From: Poritiphilus flavus
GTDB taxonomy: Bacteria; Bacteroidota; Bacteroidia; Flavobacteriales; Flavobacteriaceae
Assembly: GCF_009901585.1 (NCBI RefSeq)
Contig: NZ_WXYO01000002.1
Span: 652,769 to 716,768 of the forward strand
Length of the DNA: 64,000 nt
Direction: 5' to 3'
Part shown: in pieces, positions 24,128-31,293 of the stretch
Layout: every line of letters starts with the position of its first letter
How positions within the stretch are numbered: position 1 is the stretch's first letter
Position numbers and translations under genes: made by a program
The notes under the pieces: model-generated
The model's input: the letters and a program-made list of their open reading frames with translations, nothing else
What the model was told of the DNA's origin: nothing
Databases searched by the model: none

Positions 24128-24883
24128 ATGAACGTATTGATCATAGAAGACGAAAAACCCGCGGCCCGAAGACTGGCCAGATTGTTAGCAGACCTGGGCG
24201 TAGAAGTTGCACATATGTTACACTCGGTAGAAGAATCGGTAGATTGGTTCCAGCGTAACGAACATCCGGATCTGATCTTTCTCGATATTCAGCTTTCAGA
24301 CGGCTTGTCTTTTGAGATCTTCGATATCATCGAGGTGAACAGTTCCATCATCTTCACCACTGCCTATGATGAATATGCGCTTCAGGCCTTCAAATTAAAC
24401 AGTATAGACTATCTGTTGAAGCCTATAGACGATGAGGAGCTGGAATCTGCGGTAAAAAAGTACAAAAGTCTCAATAATTCGGATCAGAAGATCGCCCTGG
24501 ATTTTGAGGACATCAAAAAGCTATTGGTAAATCCACTGGAGCGGGAATATAAAAAAAGATTCACCGCGAGGGTAGGGCAGCATCTAAAGATCATCAATGC
24601 GGAAGAGATCGAGTGTTTTTACAGCGAGAACAAGGGTACTTATGCAGCGACTTCGGATGGAAGAAACTATTTGTTGGATACCACCCTGGAAAACCTGGAG
24701 GCTGATTTGGCACCTGAAGTATTCTTCCGTGTGAGCCGGAAATTTTATGTCAACGTAAACCACATCAAAGACATAGTCGCCTATACCAATTCCCGACTTC
24801 AAATCAAGTTAAATCGCTTTAATGAGCAGGAAATCATTGTAAGCCGTGAACGCGTAAGGGATTTCAAGTTATGGTTGGAATAA
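24128..24883 (+). CDS. LytTR-type response regulator
   Basis: 251 residues. The receiver domain (1-120) has the acidic pocket E7/D8/E9, the phospho-acceptor D53 in LIFLDIQLSDG, T in IIFTTAYDEYAL and K in YLLKPID. The C-terminal LytTR DNA-binding domain (about 145-251) shows VGQHLKIINAEEIECFYSENKGTYA, RVSRKFYVNVNHIKDI and the closing IIVSRERVRDFKLWLE. It is the last gene of the kinase/2TM operon and is presumably phosphorylated by the LytS-type kinase. A terminator follows 67 bp after its stop. Confidence 0.93.
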   Translation: MNVLIIEDEKPAARRLARLLADLGVEVAHMLHSVEESVDWFQRNEHPDLIFLDIQLSDGLSFEIFDIIEVNSSIIFTTAYDEYALQAFKLNSIDYLLKPIDDEELESAVKKYKSLNNSDQKIALDFEDIKKLLVNPLEREYKKRFTARVGQHLKIINAEEIECFYSENKGTYAATSDGRNYLLDTTLENLEADLAPEVFFRVSRKFYVNVNHIKDIVAYTNSRLQIKLNRFNEQEIIVSRERVRDFKLWLE

Positions 24884-24950
24884 ATTAATTTAAAATATTG
24901 ACTTTTAAATTTTTAAGTATCACCATAGATTTTTCTTATACACGGTTTTA

Positions 24951-24972
24951 GCGGCAATTTAGCCGCTTTTTT
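24951..24972 (+). terminator. Terminator of the LytTR operon, overlapping the convergent stop codon
   Basis: GCGGC-AATTTA-GCCGC (24951-24966) followed by TTTTTT (24967-24972). It follows the LytTR regulator on the plus strand. The stop codon of the convergent LETM1-related gene (24959-24961, TAA on the minus strand) lies in the loop, so the last codons of that gene form part of the stem. Confidence 0.85.
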
Positions 24973-26152
24973 CTACCCTGTTGTCATCAAAAGATGAAGG
25001 CAGCAGCTTGGGGATCAGTTTTATAAATATCGGTAAGAGTACAGCTCCTCCGGGAAGCATAAAGATGGCCAGTGAAGGAATGCTTTTAAAAATATCCAGC
25101 AGCTGGTTTTGCACTTTTTTCTTTTCCTCTGTACTGAGTTCCCTCAAGGTAGATTGTGTGAGTAAAGCCACAAGTTCTTTGCTTTCGGACAACTCCTTTT
25201 GTAGCCTCTTGCTGTTTCTTAAGATCAGTTTTCGAACGGCCTTAGACATGCTGTTGTAAAACTGCATGGCCATATTGGTATCTCTAAGAAAGGGGATGTT
25301 GGCCGAGTTCGTATCAAAGAAAACGGTGATCTCGTGGAGTGCGGCTTCAATCTGTACTTCTTCAAAGCCCAGATCTTTTCCAATGCCATAGATGAATTCA
25401 GACTCCTGGTAATCCAGGGTCTTATCCTCCCAGACTGTAAGGCAGGCCACGTCCAGAAAATACTGATTCTCCATAACCGCGGTATGTTGAACAAGTTCTT
25501 CCCTGTAACTGCCGTCGAAGTTTTGTTTTTCACTATCTATAAAGGTCAGTGAAGATTCCAGCAGCTGTAGCAGTTTTTCGTCGTTTTTGTTGGGTTCTTT
25601 TGAACTCAGGGCATGATATGAGATGTTAATGGTGAGGTATTCCATGGTTTGGGCGTAGGCCCTGATATTCCCATCGTTAGTGAGATAATGCTTAAAGGTG
25701 AGTACATCTATAAATAACAGGGAATTGGTGATACTGCTGTTAAAGGCCTTACTGATCACATTGTCTTCAAGGTACACCCTGGAATTAATTAGCTTTTCGA
25801 GTTGAGAAGAGGTTTTGCTCCCTGTGACGATCTTGTGAAAGAAGGACATCTGGTTGACTGCCAGGTCCCGGTAGAATTGAAAAATACTCTTGAGAAATGT
25901 TCTAAAATCAGTGTCTTTCTGTTCCAGCCTAAAAGTAAAATACAGGGCTGCCAGCAAATTGATCTTCGCCTTTTCGTCTTCTGATAATGTGTGCTCGGTA
26001 GTTATGAAACCTGGTATCCCAAGGTTTATCCCATAGACAAAGCCCGTTTCCTTGAACCCCATATAAAGATGCTCAAAGTCCTGGTAAACGTCCTGGTGCG
26101 CCTTTACCAGATGCCCGAACTTGTCTATCCATCCTGAGGCCGAAGGGTTCAT
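24959..26152 (-). CDS. LETM1-related protein
   Basis: 397 residues, mainly helical. Recognition rests on the C-terminal part: STLRELSTEEKKKVQNQLLDIFKSIPS followed by a hydrophobic helix (LAIFMLPGGAVLLPIFIKLIPKLL) is the LETM1-type signature; in mitochondria LETM1 is an inner-membrane cation/proton exchange protein, but only this portion is shared. The long N-terminal part (1-330) has no named domain I can identify, and no signal peptide. Close relatives in flavobacteria are annotated as LETM1-related biofilm-associated proteins; this name comes from memory and function here is unproven. A single membrane helix near the end suggests the protein is anchored with its bulk in the cytoplasm. Confidence 0.75.
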   Translation of the reverse strand: MNPSASGWIDKFGHLVKAHQDVYQDFEHLYMGFKETGFVYGINLGIPGFITTEHTLSEDEKAKINLLAALYFTFRLEQKDTDFRTFLKSIFQFYRDLAVNQMSFFHKIVTGSKTSSQLEKLINSRVYLEDNVISKAFNSSITNSLLFIDVLTFKHYLTNDGNIRAYAQTMEYLTINISYHALSSKEPNKNDEKLLQLLESSLTFIDSEKQNFDGSYREELVQHTAVMENQYFLDVACLTVWEDKTLDYQESEFIYGIGKDLGFEEVQIEAALHEITVFFDTNSANIPFLRDTNMAMQFYNSMSKAVRKLILRNSKRLQKELSESKELVALLTQSTLRELSTEEKKKVQNQLLDIFKSIPSLAIFMLPGGAVLLPIFIKLIPKLLPSSFDDNRVEKSG

Positions 26153-26320
26153 GAGATTGATTTTAAGCTCTAAAAATAAAATAAATTATGGGACCTCAGG
26201 CCCGCGTCAGCTGGATTTACCCAGCCCTGATTTTTTCTTAAGAATATTTTAACATTTAAAACCAAACCCCCCGGAATGGCCCTTCGTAGGTAGGGGTGTT
26301 TTAACCTAAAAATATATACA

Positions 26321-26998
26321 ATGAAAAAGACAAGACTTATTACGGGAATCGGGGTTTTGGTAGCAGCCGGGGCCTTCCTGATCTCAGCGGATCACATTGA
26401 TGCGCCTTCATCCATGGGTACAACCGCGGACATTGCGGACTTCTACGCCTTTGAGCCTACAGAGGGTTCAGATCTTACCACTTTTGTGGTTGACCTGCAA
26501 TCCAACGTATTGCCAGATCTGGCCTATGGCACTTTTGACGAAGACATACTGACTGAGATCAATATCGATCTGGATGGGGACCTGGTAGAGGATAAGGTCA
26601 TACAGGCCATACCCAGAAACGGAAGAATGTACTACTTCTATGGAGATCCGGGACAAACAGGACTTTCAAGCTCCATTCTGGAAAACAATCCCCTTGGCGA
26701 TGTGGAGATCTCATCTAGTTCGGCGGTAATAGAAACCACTTCCGATGGAGTGAGAATATTTGCGGGGCCAAGGCAGGATCCGTTCTTTTTTGATTTTTTC
26801 CAGTTCAATGCGGTAATCGGGGGTATGGCCCCTGAAGGATTTAAAACTCCGGATGAGGCGGAAGACACTTTTGACGGGGCCAATACGCTATCCATTGTGG
26901 TTGAAATGCCCAATGCCATGTTAGGTACACCCACTGGTACAAATGCCCTGGGGCTTACCGTCTATAAGGCCTGGGTTACTACGAACAGGAAACAGTAG
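26321..26998 (+). CDS. DUF4331 protein, N-terminal half of the family domain
   Basis: 225 residues with an export signal (MKKTRLITGIGVLVAAGAFLI) followed by SADHIDAPSSMGTTADIADFYAF, which is the characteristic opening of DUF4331 proteins. Later segments (GVRIFAGPRQDPFFFDF and NTLSIVVEMPNAMLG) match the middle of the family. The protein stops there, at about half of the usual length, and the second half of the family pattern appears in the protein encoded at 27293. The role of DUF4331 is not known. Confidence 0.85.
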   Translation: MKKTRLITGIGVLVAAGAFLISADHIDAPSSMGTTADIADFYAFEPTEGSDLTTFVVDLQSNVLPDLAYGTFDEDILTEINIDLDGDLVEDKVIQAIPRNGRMYYFYGDPGQTGLSSSILENNPLGDVEISSSSAVIETTSDGVRIFAGPRQDPFFFDFFQFNAVIGGMAPEGFKTPDEAEDTFDGANTLSIVVEMPNAMLGTPTGTNALGLTVYKAWVTTNRKQ

Positions 26999-27006
26999 TC
27001 GGCAGC

Positions 27007-27030
27007 CCTCCTTCGCTAAAGCTACGGAGG
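27007..27030. repeat. Imperfect hairpin just after the DUF4331 stop codon
   Basis: CCTCC (27007-27011) pairs with GGAGG (27026-27030), and inner GC/GC pairs around TAAA extend it to an imperfect 10-bp stem. It begins 9 bases after the stop at 26998. No T-run follows, so it is a weak terminator at best; it could be a dispersed intergenic hairpin. Confidence 0.45.
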
Positions 27031-27092
27031 ATGAATCCAGTGGGCAGTGGGCGGTTTGCAGTTGGCAGTTGGAAGTCGAGAACTATTTATGG

Positions 27093-27131
27093 CAGTGAAC
27101 AGTAAACAGTAAACAGCGAACAGTGAACAGT
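27093..27131. repeat. Tandem 7-bp CAGTRAA repeat
   Basis: Five and a half consecutive units: cagtgaa, cagtaaa, cagtaaa, cagcgaa, cagtgaa, cagt. The tract is preceded by related GCAGTTGG-type units (about 27038-27072). It lies in the 294-bp gap between the two DUF4331-related genes. Confidence 0.85.
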
Positions 27132-27151
27132 TCTCCATCTATTTATCTAGC

Positions 27152-27215
27152 TGTCTAACCATCTAACTGTCCAACCGTCTAAATGTCTAACCATCTAACC
27201 GTCTAACAATCTAAC
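27152..27215. repeat. Tandem 8-bp NNTCTAAC repeat
   Basis: Eight consecutive 8-base units ending in TCTAAC (two of them with one change, CCAAC and CTAAA) with the first two bases varying among TG, CA, CG and AA. Together with the preceding 7-bp tract it fills much of the gap; no promoter was recognised in the AT-rich remainder before the next start codon. Confidence 0.85.
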
Positions 27216-27292
27216 AATCCGACATCCTTAAACTTAATCTTACACTTAAACTTTATCAATAAATAATTATTAACAATTCTAATTCCTTTAAA

Positions 27293-28081
27293 ATGAAATT
27301 CAATAAAATATTATTCAGTTTTTTAATCTTATTAACTGTGATAAGCCTCAGTAGCTGCAGTGATGACGACAACGATTTGGAGCCGGTTGCCATGAGCAGC
27401 TGTTCTGATGGCATTATGAACGGAGACGAGACCGGCGTGGATTGCGGAGGTTCCTGCGACCCTTGTAACGACGGGGATGGTATGATGAATGAAGATCCTG
27501 ACTTTTCAGGGACTTTCGTACAACAAGATCATATGGGCAGACCGGGAATCAATACGGTACTAAGTTTTGATATGGATGGCATGCCAAGTGTAAAGGATGC
27601 ACATAACAATACCATTCCTTCGGAAATGACCGCGGCATTTCAGGCGGGTTTTGAAGCCCGGTTGGAACAGTATCACGATGTATATGCCAACCTGCTCGGG
27701 CTGGATCCTGCAACTGTGAATTATGAAAACAACATCCTAGGACTGGATGCGGCCACCCTAACCGGATACCTGGCTGCCGATGTACTGGAAATATCCCCGG
27801 ACCTGCCTACAACTTATTTTGATCCCGGAACGGATGCAGATATGGATGGAAGGCTTTTGGTACCCGATGGGGACGAGGTAGCCCTGACCGGACGTACACC
27901 TCAGGACGACATCATTGACGTTTCTTTGATCTTGTTGTTTGGCGGTGCTGAGGGAACTCGTTTTAGCGGCCAGGATCTGGACGACGACGGCATGGCAGAC
28001 CTGCCAAGGCTAACTTCGGATGGGGTAGGGCTTACAGCGACCATCTCAACAGACTTTCCCTACCTGGGCTCACCCGAATAA
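27293..28081 (+). CDS. Lipoprotein with the C-terminal half of a DUF4331-like domain
   Basis: 262 residues with a lipoprotein signal whose cysteine is C22 (VISLSSCSDDD), so it is probably membrane-bound on the outside of the inner membrane or on the outer membrane. A short cysteine-rich linker CSDGIMNGDETGVDCGG-SCDPC follows, a motif seen in many flavobacterial exported proteins. The rest (from about residue 75) reads like the second half of DUF4331: QDHMGRPGINTVLSF, KDAHNNTIPSE, GRTPQDDIIDVSLILL and a closing DFPYLGSPE. The preceding gene holds the first half, so the two proteins may complement each other. Confidence 0.75.
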   Translation: MKFNKILFSFLILLTVISLSSCSDDDNDLEPVAMSSCSDGIMNGDETGVDCGGSCDPCNDGDGMMNEDPDFSGTFVQQDHMGRPGINTVLSFDMDGMPSVKDAHNNTIPSEMTAAFQAGFEARLEQYHDVYANLLGLDPATVNYENNILGLDAATLTGYLAADVLEISPDLPTTYFDPGTDADMDGRLLVPDGDEVALTGRTPQDDIIDVSLILLFGGAEGTRFSGQDLDDDGMADLPRLTSDGVGLTATISTDFPYLGSPE

Positions 28082-28101
28082 CAAAATGCTGTGAAAAAGA
28101 A

Positions 28102-28135
28102 AGAGGGAGGGAAGCCTTAGCGTTTAACTCCCTCT
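28102..28135 (+). terminator. Possible weak terminator or attenuator
   Basis: AGAGGGAG (28102-28109) and CTCCCTCT (28128-28135) form a perfect 8-bp stem with an 18-base loop, 21 bases after the lipoprotein stop. The following ACTTTAAAAG is only weakly T-rich, so partial termination before the TPR gene is more likely than a full stop. Confidence 0.5.
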
Positions 28136-28173
28136 ACTTTAAAAGATTAAAACAAACTCAAAATTCAGAAAAA

Positions 28174-29454
28174 ATGAGAACATCTTTGTTGCTTATACTA
28201 CTTATAACGGCTCTGTCCTGCAAACAGGAAAAGCAGCTAGCCATGGTTACCCAGGGTGCAGTCTATGAGAAATACCTTGAAACTGCGAAACCCGGAACGG
28301 ATTCTAAACATTTCAGACTTTGGAATGACAAAATAAAACCGGATAGCATGCAACTCACAAGCCTGGGAATTGCTGCTTCCTATTACGGCTCTTATTTTCA
28401 GAATACGGGGGATATTAGCTTTCTAAAGCAGTCTGAACAAGCCTTGAAAAAAGCGGTTTCTATAGCAGCCGTAGGTAAGGCCGGTTACGAACGAAGCCTC
28501 GCGAGAACTTATATATCTCAGCACAATTTTCCGGAAGCGTTAAGATTAGCGGAATTAGCATATAAGCGAGGCAGTGGTCTTTCACAATCCAGAAATTTAC
28601 TTTTTGATGTACATATGGAACTTGGAAATTACGAACTGGCCGAGGAGTATCTGGACAGTATTAAGGATATGTCCAGCTTTGATTATCTGATCAGACTATC
28701 CAAATGGAATGATCATCTCGGAGATCTTGATTCTGCGATCAGGTTCATGGAGTTAGCTACAAAAAGGGCGGAGACAGCCAGGAACAGGGACCTGATGATA
28801 TGGTCTTATACCAACCTCGCGGATTTCTATGGTCATGCCGGCAGGATCGCGGATGCGTACGCCCACTATCTTAAGGCACTGAAGATAGATCCGCAAAATG
28901 CATATGCCAAAAAGGGAATTGCATGGATCGTATTTTCCTACGAGAAACGGCCTGAAGAGGCTTTGCGGATCCTCGAGAGGGTGGAACAAAACTTCAATTC
29001 CCCGGATATTCATCTGTTAAAGGCTGAAATCTATGAATATCAAAATAATGAGTATGCCAGGTCTAAAGCCTTAAAGGTATACAAGGAGCTGGCCAGTCAA
29101 CCGGAATATGGAATCATGTACCATAAATCCAACATCCTTTTCCGTCTGTATGAAGAAAACGACACTGAAGGTGCGCTAAAGCTGGCGAGGGAAGAAGTGG
29201 AGAACAGACCGACCCCGGAAACTTACAGCCTGTTAGCCTATACTGAATTTAAAAGGGGGAATCTGGATATTGCCTTACAGATCGCGGATGAGCATGTAAA
29301 CGGAAAAACCGGTGAACCTGAAGTGTTGCTTCAGCTGGCGGAAATTTATAAAGCCGCTGGCCGGACAGCGATCGTTAGTGATTTAAGAGATGAACTTCTT
29401 AGTGCGATATTTGAATTAGGCCCTTTGTCGGAGGCGAAAATACGGCAATTGTGA
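28174..29454 (+). CDS. TPR-repeat lipoprotein
   Basis: 426 residues. The N-terminus MRTSLLLILLITALSCKQEK has a lipobox cysteine at residue 16. The remainder is a long TPR superhelix; clear repeats include LARTYISQHNFPEALRLAELAYKRG, YTNLADFYGHAGRIADAYAHYLKAL, and YSLLAYTEFKRGNLDIALQIADEH. It is the third gene of the DUF4331 group in the same direction. TPR proteins of this type are frequent companions of DUF4331 genes in flavobacteria, which suggests a shared but unknown role at the cell envelope. Confidence 0.82.
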   Translation: MRTSLLLILLITALSCKQEKQLAMVTQGAVYEKYLETAKPGTDSKHFRLWNDKIKPDSMQLTSLGIAASYYGSYFQNTGDISFLKQSEQALKKAVSIAAVGKAGYERSLARTYISQHNFPEALRLAELAYKRGSGLSQSRNLLFDVHMELGNYELAEEYLDSIKDMSSFDYLIRLSKWNDHLGDLDSAIRFMELATKRAETARNRDLMIWSYTNLADFYGHAGRIADAYAHYLKALKIDPQNAYAKKGIAWIVFSYEKRPEEALRILERVEQNFNSPDIHLLKAEIYEYQNNEYARSKALKVYKELASQPEYGIMYHKSNILFRLYEENDTEGALKLAREEVENRPTPETYSLLAYTEFKRGNLDIALQIADEHVNGKTGEPEVLLQLAEIYKAAGRTAIVSDLRDELLSAIFELGPLSEAKIRQL

Positions 29455-29488
29455 TCTGTTTTTGAGTGATTGGAGTTTGTTGATGAGG

Positions 29489-29513
29489 TGCACCACGATC
29501 TTATTGTGGTGCA
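29489..29513 (+). terminator. Hairpin after the TPR lipoprotein gene
   Basis: TGCACCAC (29489-29496) and GTGGTGCA (29506-29513) form a perfect 8-bp stem with a 9-base loop, 34 bases after the stop codon. It is followed only by TTTCACC, so termination is plausible but the T-tract is short. Confidence 0.55.
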
Positions 29514-29755
29514 TTTCACCGATCAGGGCAAGCGGGCCGGAAGGGCTCGGAGCTCACTTCCCCCTTTCGCCGGCAATTTCAGTAATGCAGTTCATCGATT
29601 TTTTGCAGTTCTGTTAACTTTTTTTAGGAAACTCTAGATGAAATGCTTAAATTTCTCGTTCAATTGCATAGAAAGTCTCTGAAATACCCGGTGTATAACA
29701 GAAAAATTTATAAAAATTGTTTCCAAATCATTAACCTATAAAAGCCCCCAGCGTT

Positions 29756-29869
29756 ATGGAATACTTCCTCTTCTTTATCTGGATTACGATTATGTTGAGT
29801 TTGTTCTTTAGGGTCGTGGCTGCCCATAAAGCTTTGCAAAATGCCTTGAAGAAAAGGCAGTTTAAATGA
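29756..29869 (+). CDS. Possible small single-helix membrane protein
   Basis: A 37-codon frame: MEYFLFFIWITIMLSLFFRV is one strong membrane helix, followed by a short basic tail (AAHKALQNALKKRQFK). This helix-plus-basic-tail layout is typical of real small inner-membrane proteins and the gap around it is otherwise empty. There is no clear Shine-Dalgarno site, but those are rare in this phylum. It may equally be chance. Confidence 0.35.
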   Translation: MEYFLFFIWITIMLSLFFRVVAAHKALQNALKKRQFK

Positions 29870-29940
29870 TAACCATCTACATGAACTAGCGTATAGCGAG
29901 ATCACTACTTCACCAACGTTTACTTCCTAAGCTCTTACTT

Positions 29941-31293
29941 TTAAGGAAATTCTAAAATGAACACAGTACCGTGTTCAGCTTCCGAATATACATCCAGTGA
30001 GCCACCGTGCATCTGAACAAGTCTTTTAGAAAGACTAAGGCCGATTCCTGTCCCTTCGGATTTGGTAGTAAAAAAGGGTACAAATATCTCATCCAGCAAC
30101 TCGGCGGGAATGCCCGGTCCATTATCCTGCACTTCCACATACTTAATACCTGATTCCCTTACTCCGGCTAGTAGTTGCAATTGCGAGTCATCAGTATTGC
30201 CTAATGCCTGTATGGCGTTTTTTGAAAGATTGACCAATACCTGTGTCATTTGCCTTTCGTCTATAAAGAGTTCGAGGTCTTCAGGATGGGCTTGGACCAC
30301 TAAGCTGACCTTGTTAGCTGCCAGGGCCTGATCCATCAAAACTCCAACCTTATCCAAAAGCACTTTGGCTTTGATGAGTTCTTTATCAGGTGCCGCAACA
30401 TTGAGCAGGCTTCGGTAAGATTGCACAAATGCCATAAGATTACCACCTTGTTCCTGAATGACCTCCAGTCCCTTTACGGTACTTTCTATATGAGAGGTCT
30501 TAAAGGAATCCAGGGATACCAGCCCTCCCGGAGTTCGGAAATATCCAAGTATGGAGCCGGAAATAGAGGTGATGGGCGTTATCGTATTCATGATCTCATG
30601 GGTGAGTACACGGATAAGCCTCACCCAGGAATCCGTTTCCTTCTCATCCAGTTCACGGTGAATGTCCTGGGCCACAACTAGTAGAAGGTCCTCTTCCTCG
30701 AGGCGAAGGGCGGTAGACTTTATGGCCAGCTGGGTTTTTTCCCTTTCGTTGGTCAGCGGAACCATTTTTCGCTCGAAGGGCTCAAACTTAGCGAAGGTTT
30801 CATAAAGCAGGGGATCTACCTGGTTCAATTGTTTGATATGATTTAACGGACTGTGATTGAACAGGCGTTCCATAGTAGGGTTCGAAAACAGAATATGCCC
30901 CCTTTGATTATAGGTCAAAATCCCTATAGTGGCCTGTTTTATGATTTCCTGGTAGTACTGCTCCTGCTCTTGCTTTTTCAGGTGAACTTCCTGTATCAGT
31001 TCATTAACCCGGTTTAAGCTGTGGTTCAGATTTTTAAAGGACTTGATGATGTCTTTTTCCGGAAAGCGAAGTGTAAAATCCTCATTCCGGATCGCATCAA
31101 AGAAATAGGCCAATTTGCGGTTGATGTGGTTCAGGTGATTGGCCATCATTCCTGCCTGAATAACAAAAAGTATGAGGAACAAAACACTCAGGAAGTAATT
31201 CTGTCCGAAGAACAGAAATGCGGTAATTATCGCTGTTAAGGCTAAAAATATTACCCTTAGGATCAGCTGAAAGTAAAAGTTCCGGCTGATCAT
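29941..31293 (-). CDS. NtrY-type sensor histidine kinase
   Basis: 450 residues. Two membrane helices (about 8-30 and 33-50) are followed by a linker of HAMP-like size, a PAS-like domain (about 115-215, ATIGILTYNQRGHILFSNPTME), the dimerisation domain with phospho-acceptor H232 in LTHEIMNTITPITSISG, and the ATPase domain with NLSKNAIQAL, DNGPGIP and GTGIGLSLSKRL. The IMNTITPI sequence after the histidine is typical of NtrY-like kinases. The gene overlaps the response regulator gene by 4 bp (31290-31293) and the pair should be cotranscribed. It probably controls the divergent efflux operon. Confidence 0.92.
   Translation of the reverse strand: MISRNFYFQLILRVIFLALTAIITAFLFFGQNYFLSVLFLILFVIQAGMMANHLNHINRKLAYFFDAIRNEDFTLRFPEKDIIKSFKNLNHSLNRVNELIQEVHLKKQEQEQYYQEIIKQATIGILTYNQRGHILFSNPTMERLFNHSPLNHIKQLNQVDPLLYETFAKFEPFERKMVPLTNEREKTQLAIKSTALRLEEEDLLLVVAQDIHRELDEKETDSWVRLIRVLTHEIMNTITPITSISGSILGYFRTPGGLVSLDSFKTSHIESTVKGLEVIQEQGGNLMAFVQSYRSLLNVAAPDKELIKAKVLLDKVGVLMDQALAANKVSLVVQAHPEDLELFIDERQMTQVLVNLSKNAIQALGNTDDSQLQLLAGVRESGIKYVEVQDNGPGIPAELLDEIFVPFFTTKSEGTGIGLSLSKRLVQMHGGSLDVYSEAEHGTVFILEFP

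Larger units (their letters stand above)
29455..29940. other. 486-bp gap between convergent transcripts
   Basis: It contains a hairpin at 29489-29513, a possible 37-codon reading frame at 29756-29869, and otherwise AT-rich sequence with no further recognisable gene, RNA or operator. Both flanking genes end here, so the hairpin is probably connected with transcript ends. Confidence 0.6.

Noticed and set aside
27093-27215. CRISPR-like reading of the 7- and 8-bp tandem tracts
   Set aside because: Units are directly adjacent with no spacers and far too short for CRISPR repeats.
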